Below, piece after piece: positions 12,360-24,287 of a DNA stretch of 64,000 bases. Source of the stretch: Gordionus sp. m RMFG-2023 (lineage: Eukaryota > Nematomorpha > Gordioida > Chordodea > Parachordodidae); NCBI RefSeq assembly GCF_954871325.1, contig NC_088779.1, positions 17,672,846 through 17,736,845 of the forward strand. The letters are read 5' to 3'. The translations under genes and the position numbers were made by a program. Within the stretch, counting starts at the first letter, position 1. Every line of letters begins with the position of its first letter. Below the pieces are notes generated by a model, which was given only the letters and a program-made list of their open reading frames with translations, searched no databases and was not told the DNA's origin.

Positions 12360-13434
12360 GTATTGTCCGTAGCGGCTGTAGCAACTAATGGAGCCGTCGA
12401 AGGAGGTGGTGCTTACTTCATGATTAGTCGTACACTTGGTCCCGAGTTTGGAGGAAGCATAGGTGCTATATTCTTTTTCGCTAATGTCTTTAGCAGTGCT
12501 CTCTATTGTGTAGGATGTTCTGAAGCGCTAGTCGAAAGTTTCGGGCCAGGTGGAACTTACTCATCCCCCAAACGAACGAATAGTAATATTACTATATCAC
12601 CTGAATATTACGGCTACAATACTCGCATATTACCGGAAGGTTTGTGGTGGTCAATTTTATACGCCTCTTGTGTTAACGCGCTCAATTTAATAATATGTTT
12701 GTTTGGGAGTTCGGCTTTTGCCCGGGCCTCTCTCACCGTCCTCGGCGTAATAGTAGTTTGTGCTCTCTCCATTCCTTTAAGCGTGATTCTAAAGACAGAC
12801 CCCACATGCATTGATATTCCCAACAATAATATAATCGTCTACCCACCGCATCAGAGGATGTCATCAACTCCAAGCTTGATATTAAGTACCACCTTTTCTC
12901 ATTTAGATTTTATGGTGAACAATACTTTATCTAATTTGATATCAAATGTCACAGCAGCGATAGAACCAACATCAACCACCAATTTCACTAGTTTTTCTCC
13001 CATTTCATCTGCTCCTACTATGTCACCACTTATTCCATCATTACCAACGTGTGGCAATTATACTGGGTTCAAGGTAGAAACATTGATGCAAAATATGAAA
13101 CCTCAGTACTCTATAGATTATACAACCGGATTTACCGCCTCATTCATGACCGTTTTTGCCGTCGTTTTTTCTGGTGCCACTGGAATTATGGCGGGGGCTA
13201 ATATGTCAGGTGATCTTAAAGATCCACAAAAATCTATCCCAAAGGGAACATTATGGGCCGTTGCTTTTACTTTTACAACTTATATTATATTGTCAATACT
13301 CATTGCTGCAACATGCTCCAGTTTTTTATTAAAAAATGATTATATGGTTTTAGCCCAAATTAATATATGGCCACCATTTATTACAATAGGTATATTGCTC
13401 GCTACGATTACCGCTGGACTTAGCAATTTAATTG
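12360..13434 (+). CDS. SLC12A9: SLC12A9-like cation-chloride cotransporter, exon with TM region
   Basis: This exon encodes 358 residues of a polytopic plasma-membrane protein of the SLC12 family (APC superfamily). It opens after a tttttgacag acceptor with VLSVAAVATNGAVEGGGAYF, continues MISRTLGPEFGGSIGAIFFF, and after a long extracellular Ser/Thr/Pro-rich loop with several N-glycosylation sequons (about residues 165-240) reaches the hallmark GATGIMAGANMSGDLKDPQK. These match vertebrate SLC12A9 (CIP1) nearly position by position as I recall it, better than KCC or NKCC. The exon ends SNLIG with donor gtatat in phase 1. The N-terminus and first membrane helices are missing from the window. SLC12A9 is a family member of poorly defined substrate, reported to interact with other cotransporters. 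Confidence 0.92.
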
Positions 13435-13963
13435 GTATATTCATTTGTACATAATTTAGCAAAAAAATTTTAACTTTTTTCACCTTGCCTGGTCCATTAT
13501 CCTTTAATTTTTTAAATGTGAGTCATAGGGATTACGTTAATGAAAAAAATTCTGCCGAGCTGCACGGAAATTTTTCTTTTTTTTTAAATTTTTCAAATAT
13601 TTTTATCTTATTCCATTATATTTATTATTTTTCTTTTCTTTTTATTACGATTTTTATAAAAAATAAGAACTTGCATTAATTCATGTTTCTATCTGACCTT
13701 TCAAAAAAAAATCAGTCGTTACCTAGCTTACATCTGGAAATATCAAGTTTTCATCAGAAGGTCTTATAGATATTATTTTTTGAAAATAGGATTAATCTTT
13801 AGACTAGGCTGAACATGCCAAATATAATATAGATTTTATGATCTGAGGCTGTATAGTATAATAATTTGATGTGGACTGGGCCCTAAAAAACATGCCTTGA
13901 TAGTACAATTTTTTTTTAACTTCATCAATTTAATACCATTACCCATAAAAATTTATACTATAG
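13435..13963 (+). other. SLC12A9-like intron (529 bp)
   Basis: AT-rich intron between donor gtatat and acceptor actatag. A 64-codon open frame near 13485 is T-rich noise. No transposon ends are seen. Confidence 0.7.
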
Positions 13964-14415
13964 GCGCCTCGCGCGTTCTGGAAGCCGTGGCCCGGGATAA
14001 CATATTTGGTAGTATGTTACAAAGTCTGACCTTCATAACACGCTCGGGCAACCCAATAAAGGCGGTCGTCATGTCTTGGCTTCTGGTCCAAGTGGCCATA
14101 ATAGTTGGCGGTGGCTCTCTTAACAAGATAGCCGGGATCGTGACAGTTTCCTTCTTGCTCTCCTACTTAGCCGTAAATGTGTCATGCTGCGCCTTGGATC
14201 TAGCTTCGGCTCCTAACTTTAGACCCTCATTCACGCACTTCTCATGGCACTCGGCCTTGCTCGGTTCTGGAGCTTGTCTCGTTATCATGTTCGCAGTTGC
14301 CCCCACATTTTCTGCCCTAGGTCTTACTGTGTGCGCCTTCCTCGTCGCACTCTTACACTGGAAAACTCCCGCTTCTTCCTGGGGCTCGCTCAGTCAGGCT
14401 TTGCTGTTTCATCAG
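13964..14415 (+). CDS. SLC12A9: SLC12A9-like, second visible exon (last TM helices)
   Basis: It joins in phase with the previous exon: the split Gly codon is followed by ASRVLEAVARDNIFGSMLQS. The hydrophobic helices and the motif SAPNFRPSFTHFSWHSALLG follow, and the exon ends ASSWGSLSQALLFHQ, the end of the membrane domain in SLC12A9. The donor is gtaaag, phase 0. Here GC content is visibly higher (for example cctcgcgcg and gtggcccggg near the start) than in surrounding introns, as expected for a conserved exon. Confidence 0.92.
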
Positions 14416-14639
14416 GTAAAGCCAAATGGGTTTACTGTAAAAATAAATTAGAAGTTGATCCGAATTTTTTACCAATGTTTACTAGTGTTAGGCTAATAGA
14501 CTAATATTATATTGGCATATTTTTGAGTAGTTTAAGTTTTAATAGGGACATTCTTGCATATTGATGAATATATTCAAACCAAATGTCTTACTAAGGACAT
14601 TATTTGCAATTATACCAAAATTTAAGGTTGATTAATTTT

Positions 14640-15400
14640 CTTATATATTTATTTAAAAAAGGAAAAAGTTCAAAGGTGTAACAAAATTTTTTAAAAGGTC
14701 AATAAAAAAAGGAAAACTCCCAAAGTCTTAAGAAAAGGTCCGATCAAATAAGAAAAATGGTCAATCAAATAAGGAAAAGATCTTGCAAAAATAAATCAAC
14801 AGAAATGGAAAAGTTTCAACTAAATAAAGAATTATTCAAAAAAAAAAAATTTTTATCATATTTTTTTAAAATTATTCTAATAATCCTAAAATGTCATTTT
14901 TTTCCTAAATTTTTTTTTGAATTTTATTATAATCATTTCTTTATTCTCTGTTATCTTTCTTCAACTCAATTATTTTATCATTCTTTTTCCCATTTTTCAT
15001 CTTTATCTCATTGCAAATGTGGTGAAAATATTAATAATTCAGTAAAAATTTACTATTTAAAAATTATCGATTTGCACTACAACATAACGATGAGTGACAG
15101 GTCCGGACCAGAACTAGAAAAAAATAAATTTTTTAATTCCTGTCCTGGCTTAAAAATGAAAATTCCAACCCCCGACCGAGCCACCATAGCCGGGCCAAAT
15201 TTATTTCCCTCAATTCTAATGAGATGAAAAAAGGGGAAAATTAAAATAATAGAATTAGATAAATTAAGTAAGTTGATAGGGAGAATAAAGAAATTGTTTA
15301 GAAAAAAAGAATAAAATATTTCTTATGAAAAATATAAATAAACAATTTATATATATAATAAAATATTTTTAAAAAAAATATTTTAAAATAATAAAAGGAA
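14640..15400. repeat. AAGG/AATC-rich dispersed repeat S, copy 1 (in intron)
   Basis: This intronic stretch has aaggaaaa and ggtcaatcaaataag words at one side and complementary T-rich words at the other, and contains gacaggtccggaccag. It shares its layout and words (ctcattgcaaatg / ctcattacaattacg, ttcttcaattctt) with 16503-17350, so both look like copies of one MITE-like element. A 156-codon open frame at 14757-15227 runs through it and is not a gene: low-complexity, and shared only as repeat. Confidence 0.45.
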
Positions 15401-16250
15401 AGTGTTCCTAAAACATGAGATTTTCATGAAAAATTTATAATTGAATTTTTTGATTAAAATATAAAGGTATGATTTGGGTCGTTTCATAGGATTTTTAATT
15501 TTTGATTTATAGATTTAAAAAAACAATCAAATTTAGGACCAAAATATTCTAAATAAGTGGGTGAATATGATTTGTGAAGAAAATTATGAGTATTTATTTA
15601 TTTGAAGCACTCGGACAAGTCAGTAAGATTCATATTTAATGTGAAAGAAAACCCGGTTACGCATGAATACCCCATATGAAAGGTCTCCCTCTCCAAGGAG
15701 CTATAGTGACACCTTTTCATAAGGGAAAGCCAATTTTAGCTATATAGTGATTGTTCTATGCTGTGACACTACCTCAAGAATTAGAGCAAGAAAGGCGATG
15801 CCTACTTTACTATCGACCAGTAGAGCATTCACAATGTAATATCGCCACCTAGGCAAAGGCAATTCTTAATTCTTCATTACTTAACAACATTCCAGACTCT
15901 GACTGGATAATCAAGCCAGTGATGGCTATTTTTTTATTTTGAGCCAAACTTAGCAAAAAAATATCATTGGGCTGGACAATCTCCAAAGTTTCTGCGTATT
16001 ACATTAATCAAAAGCTTAGCAAAGACTCTTCCTTCATTATTGAAAGAGGTCACAATTGAAGGATAAACACGTTTTTTGTTCAATCTTCTAATAGGTGATA
16101 GAAATACCATTTTAATGAAAAATAAAATTAACATCTTTATGAGCCAAAATTTTGTCCCTAACTATTATTCCTAAGGAGATTTGACTTTATTTTTAATCTA
16201 ATATTGTTCATTTTTTTAAATTAATTTTTTTATTATTTATCCTAATATAG

Positions 16251-16440
16251 GTAAGAAAATATTTATTATTATTGGATCCACGTAAACAACATGTTAAATA
16301 CTGGAGACCACAAATATTACAGCTGATTGCTGATCCGCGTTACAATTGTGAATTGATTGATTTTGTGAATGATTTAAAAAAAAGTGGACTTTTTGTTCTA
16401 GGTCATGTTATTTTGCGAAGTCACAGTCAGCCTACAGAAG
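16251..16440 (+). CDS. SLC12A9: SLC12A9-like, third visible exon (start of cytoplasmic tail)
   Basis: After acceptor cctaatatag the exon reads [20 protein letters not shown], then [20 protein letters not shown] and [10 protein letters not shown], the start of the C-terminal cytoplasmic domain in SLC12A9. The donor gtaacc leaves phase 1, exactly complementing the acceptor at 30824. It is short (190 bp) and separated from the next exon by 14.4 kb. Confidence 0.93.
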
Positions 16441-16502
16441 GTAACCTAAGAAACATTCTATATTATAGGGTTTACTATTCAAAAAATGAAAAGCACCGAT
16501 AA

Positions 16503-17480
16503 AAAAAATGAGAATGTCAATCAAAAAAGTAAAATGTTCCCCAAGTAAGGGAAAATTCAATTAAAAAGGGAAAATATTATATTTTTAATAAATTTTTTAA
16601 AAAAAATATTATTTTATTTTTTTGGTTGTTGAAATGTCATTTTTTGTTGGTATTTTTCTTTAATTTTTGGTTATTTTTAATTTTCTTTCATAATCTTTAG
16701 AATTTTTATCTAACTTTTTGCCATCGATATTTAATTTTATATCATTTTATTTTTCTCGTCTTTTCTTAATTCTTTTCCTCATTTTTGAATTTTATTTTTG
16801 TTTTTAGCCATCTCTTTAATTTAATTTTTTAGTAATTTCCATATTCTTATCTAATCTTTCTTCAATTCTTCATTCTTTTTATCATTTTATTTCTTTTCCA
16901 TTTATCTCATTACAATTACGCGAAGGATTTTTATTTATTTTTGGCAAGTTCTGGTCAGGGCTTCTGGGCTTGTAGCTATCTGGATTATATATAATAACTC
17001 ACTTATCGTTTTGTGTATTAGTTAGAATTTATTAATTTTAAAAGTACATTATAAATACTTTAATTTGCAATTTTATAAGATGAAAAAATATAAAATAAAA
17101 TAAAGAAATTATTTCAAAAAAGAATAATAAAAAATGACGAGAAAAAAGTAAGAGATTTGGAAAATGACAAAAATAGAAGAAAAAAAATTAAGAGTAGCCA
17201 TAAATTAAATAAAGATGACATTTTTTTTATTTTTAATATACAAAAAATATAATAGATAATGATTTTCCTTTGTGATTGAATCTTTTACAGGGAAATTTTT
17301 ATTTTTTGATTGGCACTTTTCCATCTTTCCCTTTTATAAATGGGAAACCTCATATAAAGATATATTTAGCTAGGATAATTTTTTGAAAATGATTTTCAAA
17401 TTAACTTGATGTCTTTCTATTAGATTTACTGTTATTTAGATAAAAGTGTCGAATTCTCCAAAACTACATAAGGTGTATTT
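16503..17480. repeat. Dispersed repeat S, copy 2, and AT-rich intron DNA
   Basis: Starts with aatgtcaatcaaaaaagtaa and aagggaaaattc words and ends near 17310-17350 with the roughly complementary ttgattggcacttttcc and tttcccttttataaatggg, giving a degenerate inverted-repeat structure of ~850 bp. The interior is T-rich with a GC-richer island at 16918-16985. No coding sequence. Confidence 0.45.
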
Positions 17481-17539
17481 GATACTACATTATGATTAAT
17501 TTGGAAATAAATTTTTCTACGCTAAATTTAGATGAGGGT

Positions 17540-17660
17540 AGACCTGTGCGCCGTTGTCTCATTCGAAGGTGGCAGTATTTTTTAATATTTTCATCGGCTT
17601 TCGGCGGCGCGTCGATTTTGCCGCCGCCTATTAAATTGTCGGCGGCGCGATATTTATTTA
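17540..17660. other. CpG-dense patch in intron
   Basis: A local island containing gcgccgttgtctcattcg, ttcggcggcgcgtcg, ttgccgccgcct and gtcggcggcgcg. Inverted gccgcc/ggcggc words allow hairpins. Both strands give short open frames here only because the patch lacks stops. It may be the end of a transposon; no partner or TSD was found. Confidence 0.4.
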
Positions 17661-17840
17661 AAATTTTTTTTATTGAATTTAATTTATAAGTCAATGTATA
17701 ATTTATTTAGGCGCTCTTTTTTAACACATTGTTAATATAGTTTAATTCATTTCTTTACTCCAATTTAAATTTATATATTTTTTCATTCTCAGAAATAGAT
17801 TAATGAATTGCATTTTTTACTCAGATCAGAGTCAAATAAC

Positions 17841-19101
17841 CAGAGTTGTTAAACGCTATTTTTAAAAGTAGCGCGCTACCGCTATAGCTATTTGTCAAAA
17901 AAAGTAGCGCGCTACCGCTTTCGCTATTTGTCAAAAAAAGTAGCGCGCTATTAGCTACTTTTTATAAAAAAAATTTTGGAAACAAATGAAACAAATTTTT
18001 TTTATATTTTTTTTGCTTATAAATGTAAATGTATAAATAAATAATATATAAAAATCAACATTTATAAATATAAAAATTTAGTTAGTTTAGATTATAAAAA
18101 AATAAGCAATATAAATAAATATTTATTTTAATTTGTTGCATTTTAATAATATCATTTCAATATTATCATCCCCAAGTCTAGAGCGACGATCAGAAAGTAT
18201 AAGCTTTGCTTTGCTAAATAATCTCTCGACACTAGCACTTGAGGGCAAGGAAGCTCTAAAAATATTTAATCAGATCAATTTATAAATATAAATAAATTTT
18301 TACCTTCTGTTATGCGTCCAACTATCTGCCGGTGTACATACATAAGATATATCTGATAACTCTACTCTTAGAGCATCTTTCATCACTTTGAAGTTGTCGG
18401 CTATTTTATTCATAAGTGTCTGGCGACATAAAACTGTTGTGCGATAAAGTATTGGCCTGTTTATTATCAGTTAATTTGGTTTGGATAGTATTTGTCTTTT
18501 TGAATGAAGATTCTCTTATACCAATTTTTTTTATATGTTTCTCTATTTCCTTATAGCAATTGGCGTGAACAGTCTAATAAAATAAATAATATTATAATGT
18601 AAAAATAACAATTTACCTTTAGGTGTTTCTTCAGGTTATAGCTACTCGATTGATTTGATGATATATTTTTTTTACATTTTAAGCACAGGAATTTGAATTC
18701 AGATTTTGTTTTAATATTTATTTTAAAAAATTTTTCAAATCTAGGGAATGGGAAATCGTTATTAGAGCTATTAAGTACATTTTCTTCCATTGAATCTTCC
18801 ATGTCTGAATCACTTTCAAGGATTTGGATATCCATGGGCGATGCCATTTTAGATTATTAACACAGATTGAAAATATAAATTAAAAATTGAAAATATATTT
18901 AAATTTCAAAATTAATTAATAAATTATAAAAATTATAATTAATTATGATATTATATTTAAATTTTCATGTTTATACTTACATTCATTATATTTTTTATAA
19001 GTAGCGAAGTAGCGCGCTACTTAAATTAAATAATTTTAAAAAAAGTAGCGGCTATTAGCTATAGCTACCAAAAAAGGTAGCGCGCTACTTTAACAACTCT
19101 G
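17841..19101 (-). mobile_element. hAT element K, complete ends, deleted interior
   Basis: The ends CAGAGTTGTTAAACGCTA and its right counterpart (TAGCGCGCTACTTTAACAACTCTG) are flanked by a perfect TSD CAAATAAC (17833-17840 and 19102-19109). Subterminal copies of agtagcgcgctacc occur at both sides. The interior encodes, on the minus strand, a BED finger and parts of the transposase, so it is a 1.26-kb deletion derivative lying in the large SLC12A9 intron. Confidence 0.92.
18551..18847 (-). CDS. hAT element K: BED zinc finger ORF (partial transposase)
   Basis: The 98-residue frame starts MASPMDIQILESDSDMEDSM, an acidic N-terminus, and continues FEKFFKIN then CLKCKKNISSNQSSSYNLKK plus HL, the C-x2-C...H pattern of a BED DNA-binding finger. 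It ends in a hydrophobic tail, probably read-through into an intron. Downstream pieces on the same strand (about 18540-18130) resemble the helical segment before the core (LCRQTLMNKIADNFKVMKDA) and the dimerisation motif (SSASVERLFSKAKLILSDRR). The DDE core is missing, so no active enzyme is expected. Confidence 0.7.
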   Translation of the reverse strand: MASPMDIQILESDSDMEDSMEENVLNSSNNDFPFPRFEKFFKINIKTKSEFKFLCLKCKKNISSNQSSSYNLKKHLKVNCYFYIIILFILLDCSRQLL

Positions 19102-19125
19102 CAAATAACACATATTAGTAATATG

Positions 19126-20321
19126 CTATTGATTTTTATTATAGCAAATTAAAATATAAATTTGGAATGCAAGCAAAATATAAATTATGAAATATAATAA
19201 ATCAGAATTCAGATTTAGCAAAATAATTGTCATGAATAAATAGTATTTTATCACTATTCTTGGGGCATAAAAAGTCCTTTTTGCATTGAGTATTAATCCA
19301 GCAATGGAAAAATTCTTTCCCTGGTACTGGTTGCAGGTATACAAAGAATCTTCCTAGCTAAATTAGCAAGCCTAGGAAGTTCCAGTCGTTTTTTCTTCCA
19401 AAAGATTAATGCTTCTGGGATATTATGTTGGTTGAGCAAAATATGACATTCTTGTTCTAGATTACTAATGTTGTTATAATCGTTGCGTGGAAAGGAATGT
19501 TTAGGAGCTATTTTAGCTATATTAGAACTGGATGTTTGCCCATTATCTTCAACTTGAATCTCACTCTATGCATTTCTATGTGCTCTAAAAGTTTTAAATG
19601 TTTAATTAAAAATTGCAATTATGTCGTGGAATTCATATTTAAATATTCTGAAACAATTTTAAGATTTTGAAATCTGGGATCTAGTAGTCGCTAATATCTA
19701 ATGTTTAAAATATCATTTCTTGAACTTCAGTAATGGGAAACCTATGGTCAAGGTTTTTTTCCATATTTTCTTATAAGCAAATAATATCTGAGCAATCAGA
19801 TTTATTGATTTGTATATAGGTTTCTATACTGCGAAATAATAACCCTAAGTTTATTGTAGATCCCTTTTGGGAGGAAAGAAATTCCACCGACTCTCGGAAT
19901 GGATTTAATACTGTGTAAAGCTCATCAATCATATTCCATTCATTTAAAGAGTTTTAAAGTTTGTTTTCCTATTTTATTTAGAACATTATTTATAGGAATT
20001 TTGTTTACACTGCGAATACTTTCTAGCATAATTAATATGCTGTGCCAGCGAGTAGGTTAATTTAATTTAAAGTTTTTATTAATTAGATTGGTTGGTGCAA
20101 TGCCATTTCTATTATCCGCATCATCACACATATCAAAATGGTCATCAAGGTATGGATCAGAATCATCAATATCCAAGATATGACCTGTCTCATAAATTAA
20201 CTATAGACATTTACGATGCTCAGCCTCAATTCACATTCCAAATCAGCTACTTGATATCTGAGGGCTGAAATAATTTTTTTAATGAGAATATCAATTCTGG
20301 CAACTTTTTTATGCCATCAAC
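19126..20321 (-). pseudogene. Dead hAT transposase L, 3' part (left of foldback 2)
   Basis: The minus strand, read in changing frames, shows a hAT C-terminal region: FWKKKRLELPRLANLARKIL followed by CIPATST-R-RIF, near 19430-19310, and upstream helical segments. The coding trace stops at 20321, where foldback element 2 is inserted, and resumes at 24288. Numerous stops and shifts make it non-functional. No end with a TSD was found. Confidence 0.6.
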
Positions 20322-20993
20322 TAGTGCTGCGTAATCGGCTAATTTTAGCCGACTAAAAACGGCTTAGCCGAGATTTTAGGTGGAAAAATCGGCTAAACCT
20401 AATTAGGCTAAGCCTAAAAATCGGCTAAACCTAATTAGGCTAAGCCTAAAAATCGGCTAAGCCTAAAAATCGGCTAAGCCTAAAAATTGGCTAAGCCTAA
20501 AAATGGGCTAAGCCTAAAAATTGGCTAAAATAAATTATTCAAAATTCTGCATCGATGCTTAGGAGCATTAATTATTATTTATTTATTTTAGTAAAATAAT
20601 TTATTTTATTTATATTTAATGTAAATATTTTATTATTATCAACAAATAAACATGATATGATTTAATATTTTTTATTTATATTATTATATTTTGAAATGAA
20701 AATAAATTTATTTATTTGATGTTTTTTTAATAAAAAAAAATAATATGCTGCTATATTGTAAAAATATAATATTCTTTAAATATAATTTATTAGTGATTTT
20801 CACAATCTTCTTTGTAAATACATCTTTTATTGAGGAATTATATTGTAAATTTTATTAGATAAATAAACAATCTTTTAGGTGAAATCTTATATAATTTTTT
20901 TTAAATTATCTATTTATTATTAAATGAGGTGGATTTTATGAAACTTTTTTGATGTTATTTTATATGATCTTTTTAAGGATAATATTTTAATGT

Positions 20994-22340
20994 GACAATT
21001 GTCATAATCGTTCTTTTATAAGTTTTTTGAATTTTTTTGAAGAAAGTATGTTAAAATAAGTATTAATAACATGTATAAATACAAATTTAGTGAAGATGTA
21101 CCAATGAAAAGTGACAATTGTCATAATCGTTATTTTTAAAGTTTTTCGAATTTTTTTGACGAAAATATGTTAAAATAAGAATTAATAACATGTGTAAATA
21201 TAAATTTAGTGAAGATGTACCAATGAAAAGTGACAATTGTCATAATGGTTAATTTTAAAGTTTTTTGAATTTTTTTGATGAAAATTTGTTAAAATAAGTA
21301 TTAATAACATGTGTAACTATAAATTTAGTGAAGATGTACCATAGAAAAGTGACAATTGTCATAATCGTTATTTTTAAAGTTTTTCGAATTTTTTTGACGA
21401 AAATATGTTAAAATAAGAATTAATAACATGTGTAAATATAAATTTAGTGAGATGTACCAATGAAAAGTGACAATTGTCATAATGGTTAATTTTAAAGTTT
21501 TTTGAATTTTTTTGACGAAAATTTGTTAAAATAAGTATTAATAACATGTGTAAATATAAATTTAGTGAAGATGTACCATAGAAAAGTGACAATTGTCATA
21601 ATCGTTATTTTTAAAGTTTTTCGAATTTTTTTGACGAAAATATGTTAAAATAAGAATTAATAACATGTGTAAATATAAATTTAGTGAAGATGTACCAATG
21701 AAAAGTGACAATTGTCATAATGGTTAATTTTAAAGTTTTTTGAATTTTTTTGACGAAAATATGTCAAAATAAGTATTAATAACATGTGTAAATATAAATT
21801 TAGTGAAGATAGTGACATTTGTCATAATCGTTAATTTTAAAGTTTTTTGATTTTTTTTGAAGAAAATATGTTAAAATAAGTATTAATAACATGTGTAAAT
21901 ATAAATTTAGTGAAGATGTACCAATGAAAAGTGACATTTGTCATAATTGTTATTTTTAAAGTTTTTTGAATTTTTTTAAAGAAAATATGTTAAAATAAAT
22001 ATTAAAAACATGTTTAAATAAAAATTTAGTGAAGATGTACCATAGAAAAGTGACAATTGTCATAATTGTTATCTTTAAAGTTTTTTGAATTTTTTTGACG
22101 AAAATATGTTAAAATAAGTATTAATAACATGTGTAAATATAAATTTAGTGAAGATGTACCAATGAAAAGGGACAATTGTCATAATCGTTTTTTTAAAATT
22201 TTTTGAATTTTATTGACAAAGATATTTTAAAATAAGTATTGATAACATGTTTAAATAAAAATTTAGTGAAGATGTACTCTAGATAAGCGACAATTGTCAT
22301 AATCGTTATTTTTAAAGTTTTTTGATTTTTTTTTGACGAA
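20994..22340 (+). repeat. Left 119-bp array of foldback 2 with dimeric order
   Basis: Twelve units, each beginning GACAATTGTCATAATcg, spaced almost exactly 119 bp (20994, 21113, 21232, 21351, 21468, 21588, 21706...). Between about 21113 and 21825 two unit types alternate: one with tcgttatttttaaagtttttcg and ending accaatg, the other with tggttaattttaaagttttttg and ending accatag. The array therefore expanded as ~238-bp dimers. Confidence 0.88.
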
Positions 22341-22639
22341 AATAGTTAACTTGCATCGATATTTGATTTTAAAATAGAAAAAAAAGTTTACCCAAATTTT
22401 AAACAAGATTGTCTAATGAAAATTGGTAAAAAAAATAATAATTTCTAACTTAGGATTAGATATTATGATATAAATTTTGCATATTAATTTCTGACCCGAT
22501 GAACAAATGTAATAAAATGCCAATTTGCTCCTGTTTTTGGGGAAGAATCTATTATTACCATATGTGTTTCTATGGCATATACTCAGGCAATTTTAATTTT
22601 ACAATCTATATTTTTACCCATTTACATAAAGAAATTTTA

Positions 22640-23712
22640 AAAATAACGATTATGACAATTGTCACTTTTCTATAGTACATCTTCACTAAATTTTTATTTA
22701 AACATGTTATTATTTCGTCAACAAAAATCAAAAAATTTAAAAAATAATGATTATGACAATTGTCGCTTATCTAGAGTACATCTTCACTAAATTTATATTT
22801 ACACATGTTATTAATACTTATTTTAACATATTTTCGTCAAAAAAATTCAAAAAACTTTAAAAATAACGATTATGACAATTGTCACTTTTCATTGTCTTCA
22901 CTAAATTTATATTTACACATGATATTAATACTTATTTTAACATATTTTCGTCAAAAAATTCAAAAAACTTTAAAAATAACCATTATGACAATGTCAATTT
23001 TCTATGGTACATCTTCACTAAATTTTATTTAAACATGTTATCAATACTTATTTTAACATATTTTCTTCAAAAAAATTCAAAAAACTTATAAAATAACGAT
23101 TATGACAATTGTCACTTTTCTATGGTACATCTTCACTAAATTTATATTTACACATGTTATTAATACTTATTTTAACCTATTTTCTTCAAAAAAATTCAAA
23201 AAACGTATAAAATAACGATTATGACAATTGTCACTTTTCTATGGTACATCTTCACTAAATTTTTATTTAAACATGTTTTTAATACTTATTTTAACAAATT
23301 TTCTTCAAAAAAATTCAAAAAACGTATAAAATAACGATTATGACAATTGTCACTTTTCTATGGTACATCTTCACTAAATTTTAATTTAAACATGTTTTTA
23401 ATACTTATTTTAACATATTTTCTTCAAAAAAATACAAAAAACTTTAAAAATAACTATTATGACAATTGTCAATTTTCTATGGTACATCTTCACTAAATTT
23501 TTATTTAAACATGTTATTAATACTTATTTTAACATATTGTCGTCAAAAAAAATCAAAAAACTTTAAAAATAGCGATTATGACAATTGTCACTTTTCTTTG
23601 GTACATCTTCACTAAATTTATATTTACACATGTTATTAATACTTATTTTAACCTATTTTCTTCAAAAAAATTCAAAAAACTTATAAAATAACGATTATGA
23701 CAATTGTCACAT
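22640..23712 (-). repeat. Right 119-bp array of foldback 2 (inverted)
   Basis: About ten units in reverse complement, each ending cgattATGACAATTGTCA. They are not ordered as the left-arm dimers, so the two arms were amplified separately. Short hydrophobic frames at 22805-23091 are translated repeat. Confidence 0.88.
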
Positions 23713-24287
23713 TAAAATATTATCCTTAAAAAGATCATATAAAATCATCAAAAAAGTTTCATAAAATCCACCTCATTTAATAAAAAATAGATAATTTTAA
23801 AAAAATGATAAAAAAATTATAAAGATTTCACCTAAAAGATTGTTTATTTATCTAATAAAATTTACAATATAATTCCTCAATAAAAGATGTATTTATAAAG
23901 AAGATTGTGAAAATCACTAATAAATTATATTAAAAAGAATATTACAATTTTACAATATAGCAGCATATTATTTTTTTTATTAAAATAACATCAAATAAAT
24001 AAATTTATTTTCATTTCATAATATAATAATATAAATAAAAAATATTAAATCATATCATGTTTATTTGTTGATAATAATAAAATATTTACATTAAATATAA
24101 ATAAAATAAATTATTTTACTAAAATAAATAAATAATAATTAATACTAAGCATCGATGCAGAATTTTGACTAATTTAATTTTAGCAGATTTATATAGGCTT
24201 AGCCGATTTTTAGGCTTAACCTAATTAGGCTTAGCCTTATTAGGCTTAGGCGTAGTTTTTAGCCGATTACGCAACACTACCATCAAC

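Larger units (their letters stand above)
20322..24279. mobile_element. Foldback element 2 (TAGTGTTGCGTAATCGGCTAA ends)
   Basis: The ends TAGTGCTGCGTAATCGGCTA and ...TAGCCGATTACGCAACACTA are flanked by a perfect TSD CCATCAAC (20314-20321 and 24280-24287). Each arm runs from AATCGGCTAAGCCTAAAA-type words through an AT-rich spacer (gcatcgatgc..., aaatgaggtgg...) into the ~119-bp repeat array; arms meet at about 22340-22620. It encodes no protein. The interior is related to foldback 1 while the termini are unrelated to it. It splits the older hAT remnant L. Confidence 0.92.

Noticed and set aside
14757-15227. 156-codon frame as a gene in the SLC12A9 intron
   Set aside because: K/F/N-rich low complexity, overlaps a dispersed repeat, no family resemblance, no supporting splice phase.
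20994-23712. CRISPR-like regular array of repeats
   Set aside because: The units are contiguous 119-bp tandem repeats without unique spacers, occur in inverted arms of a transposon, and the DNA is eukaryotic.
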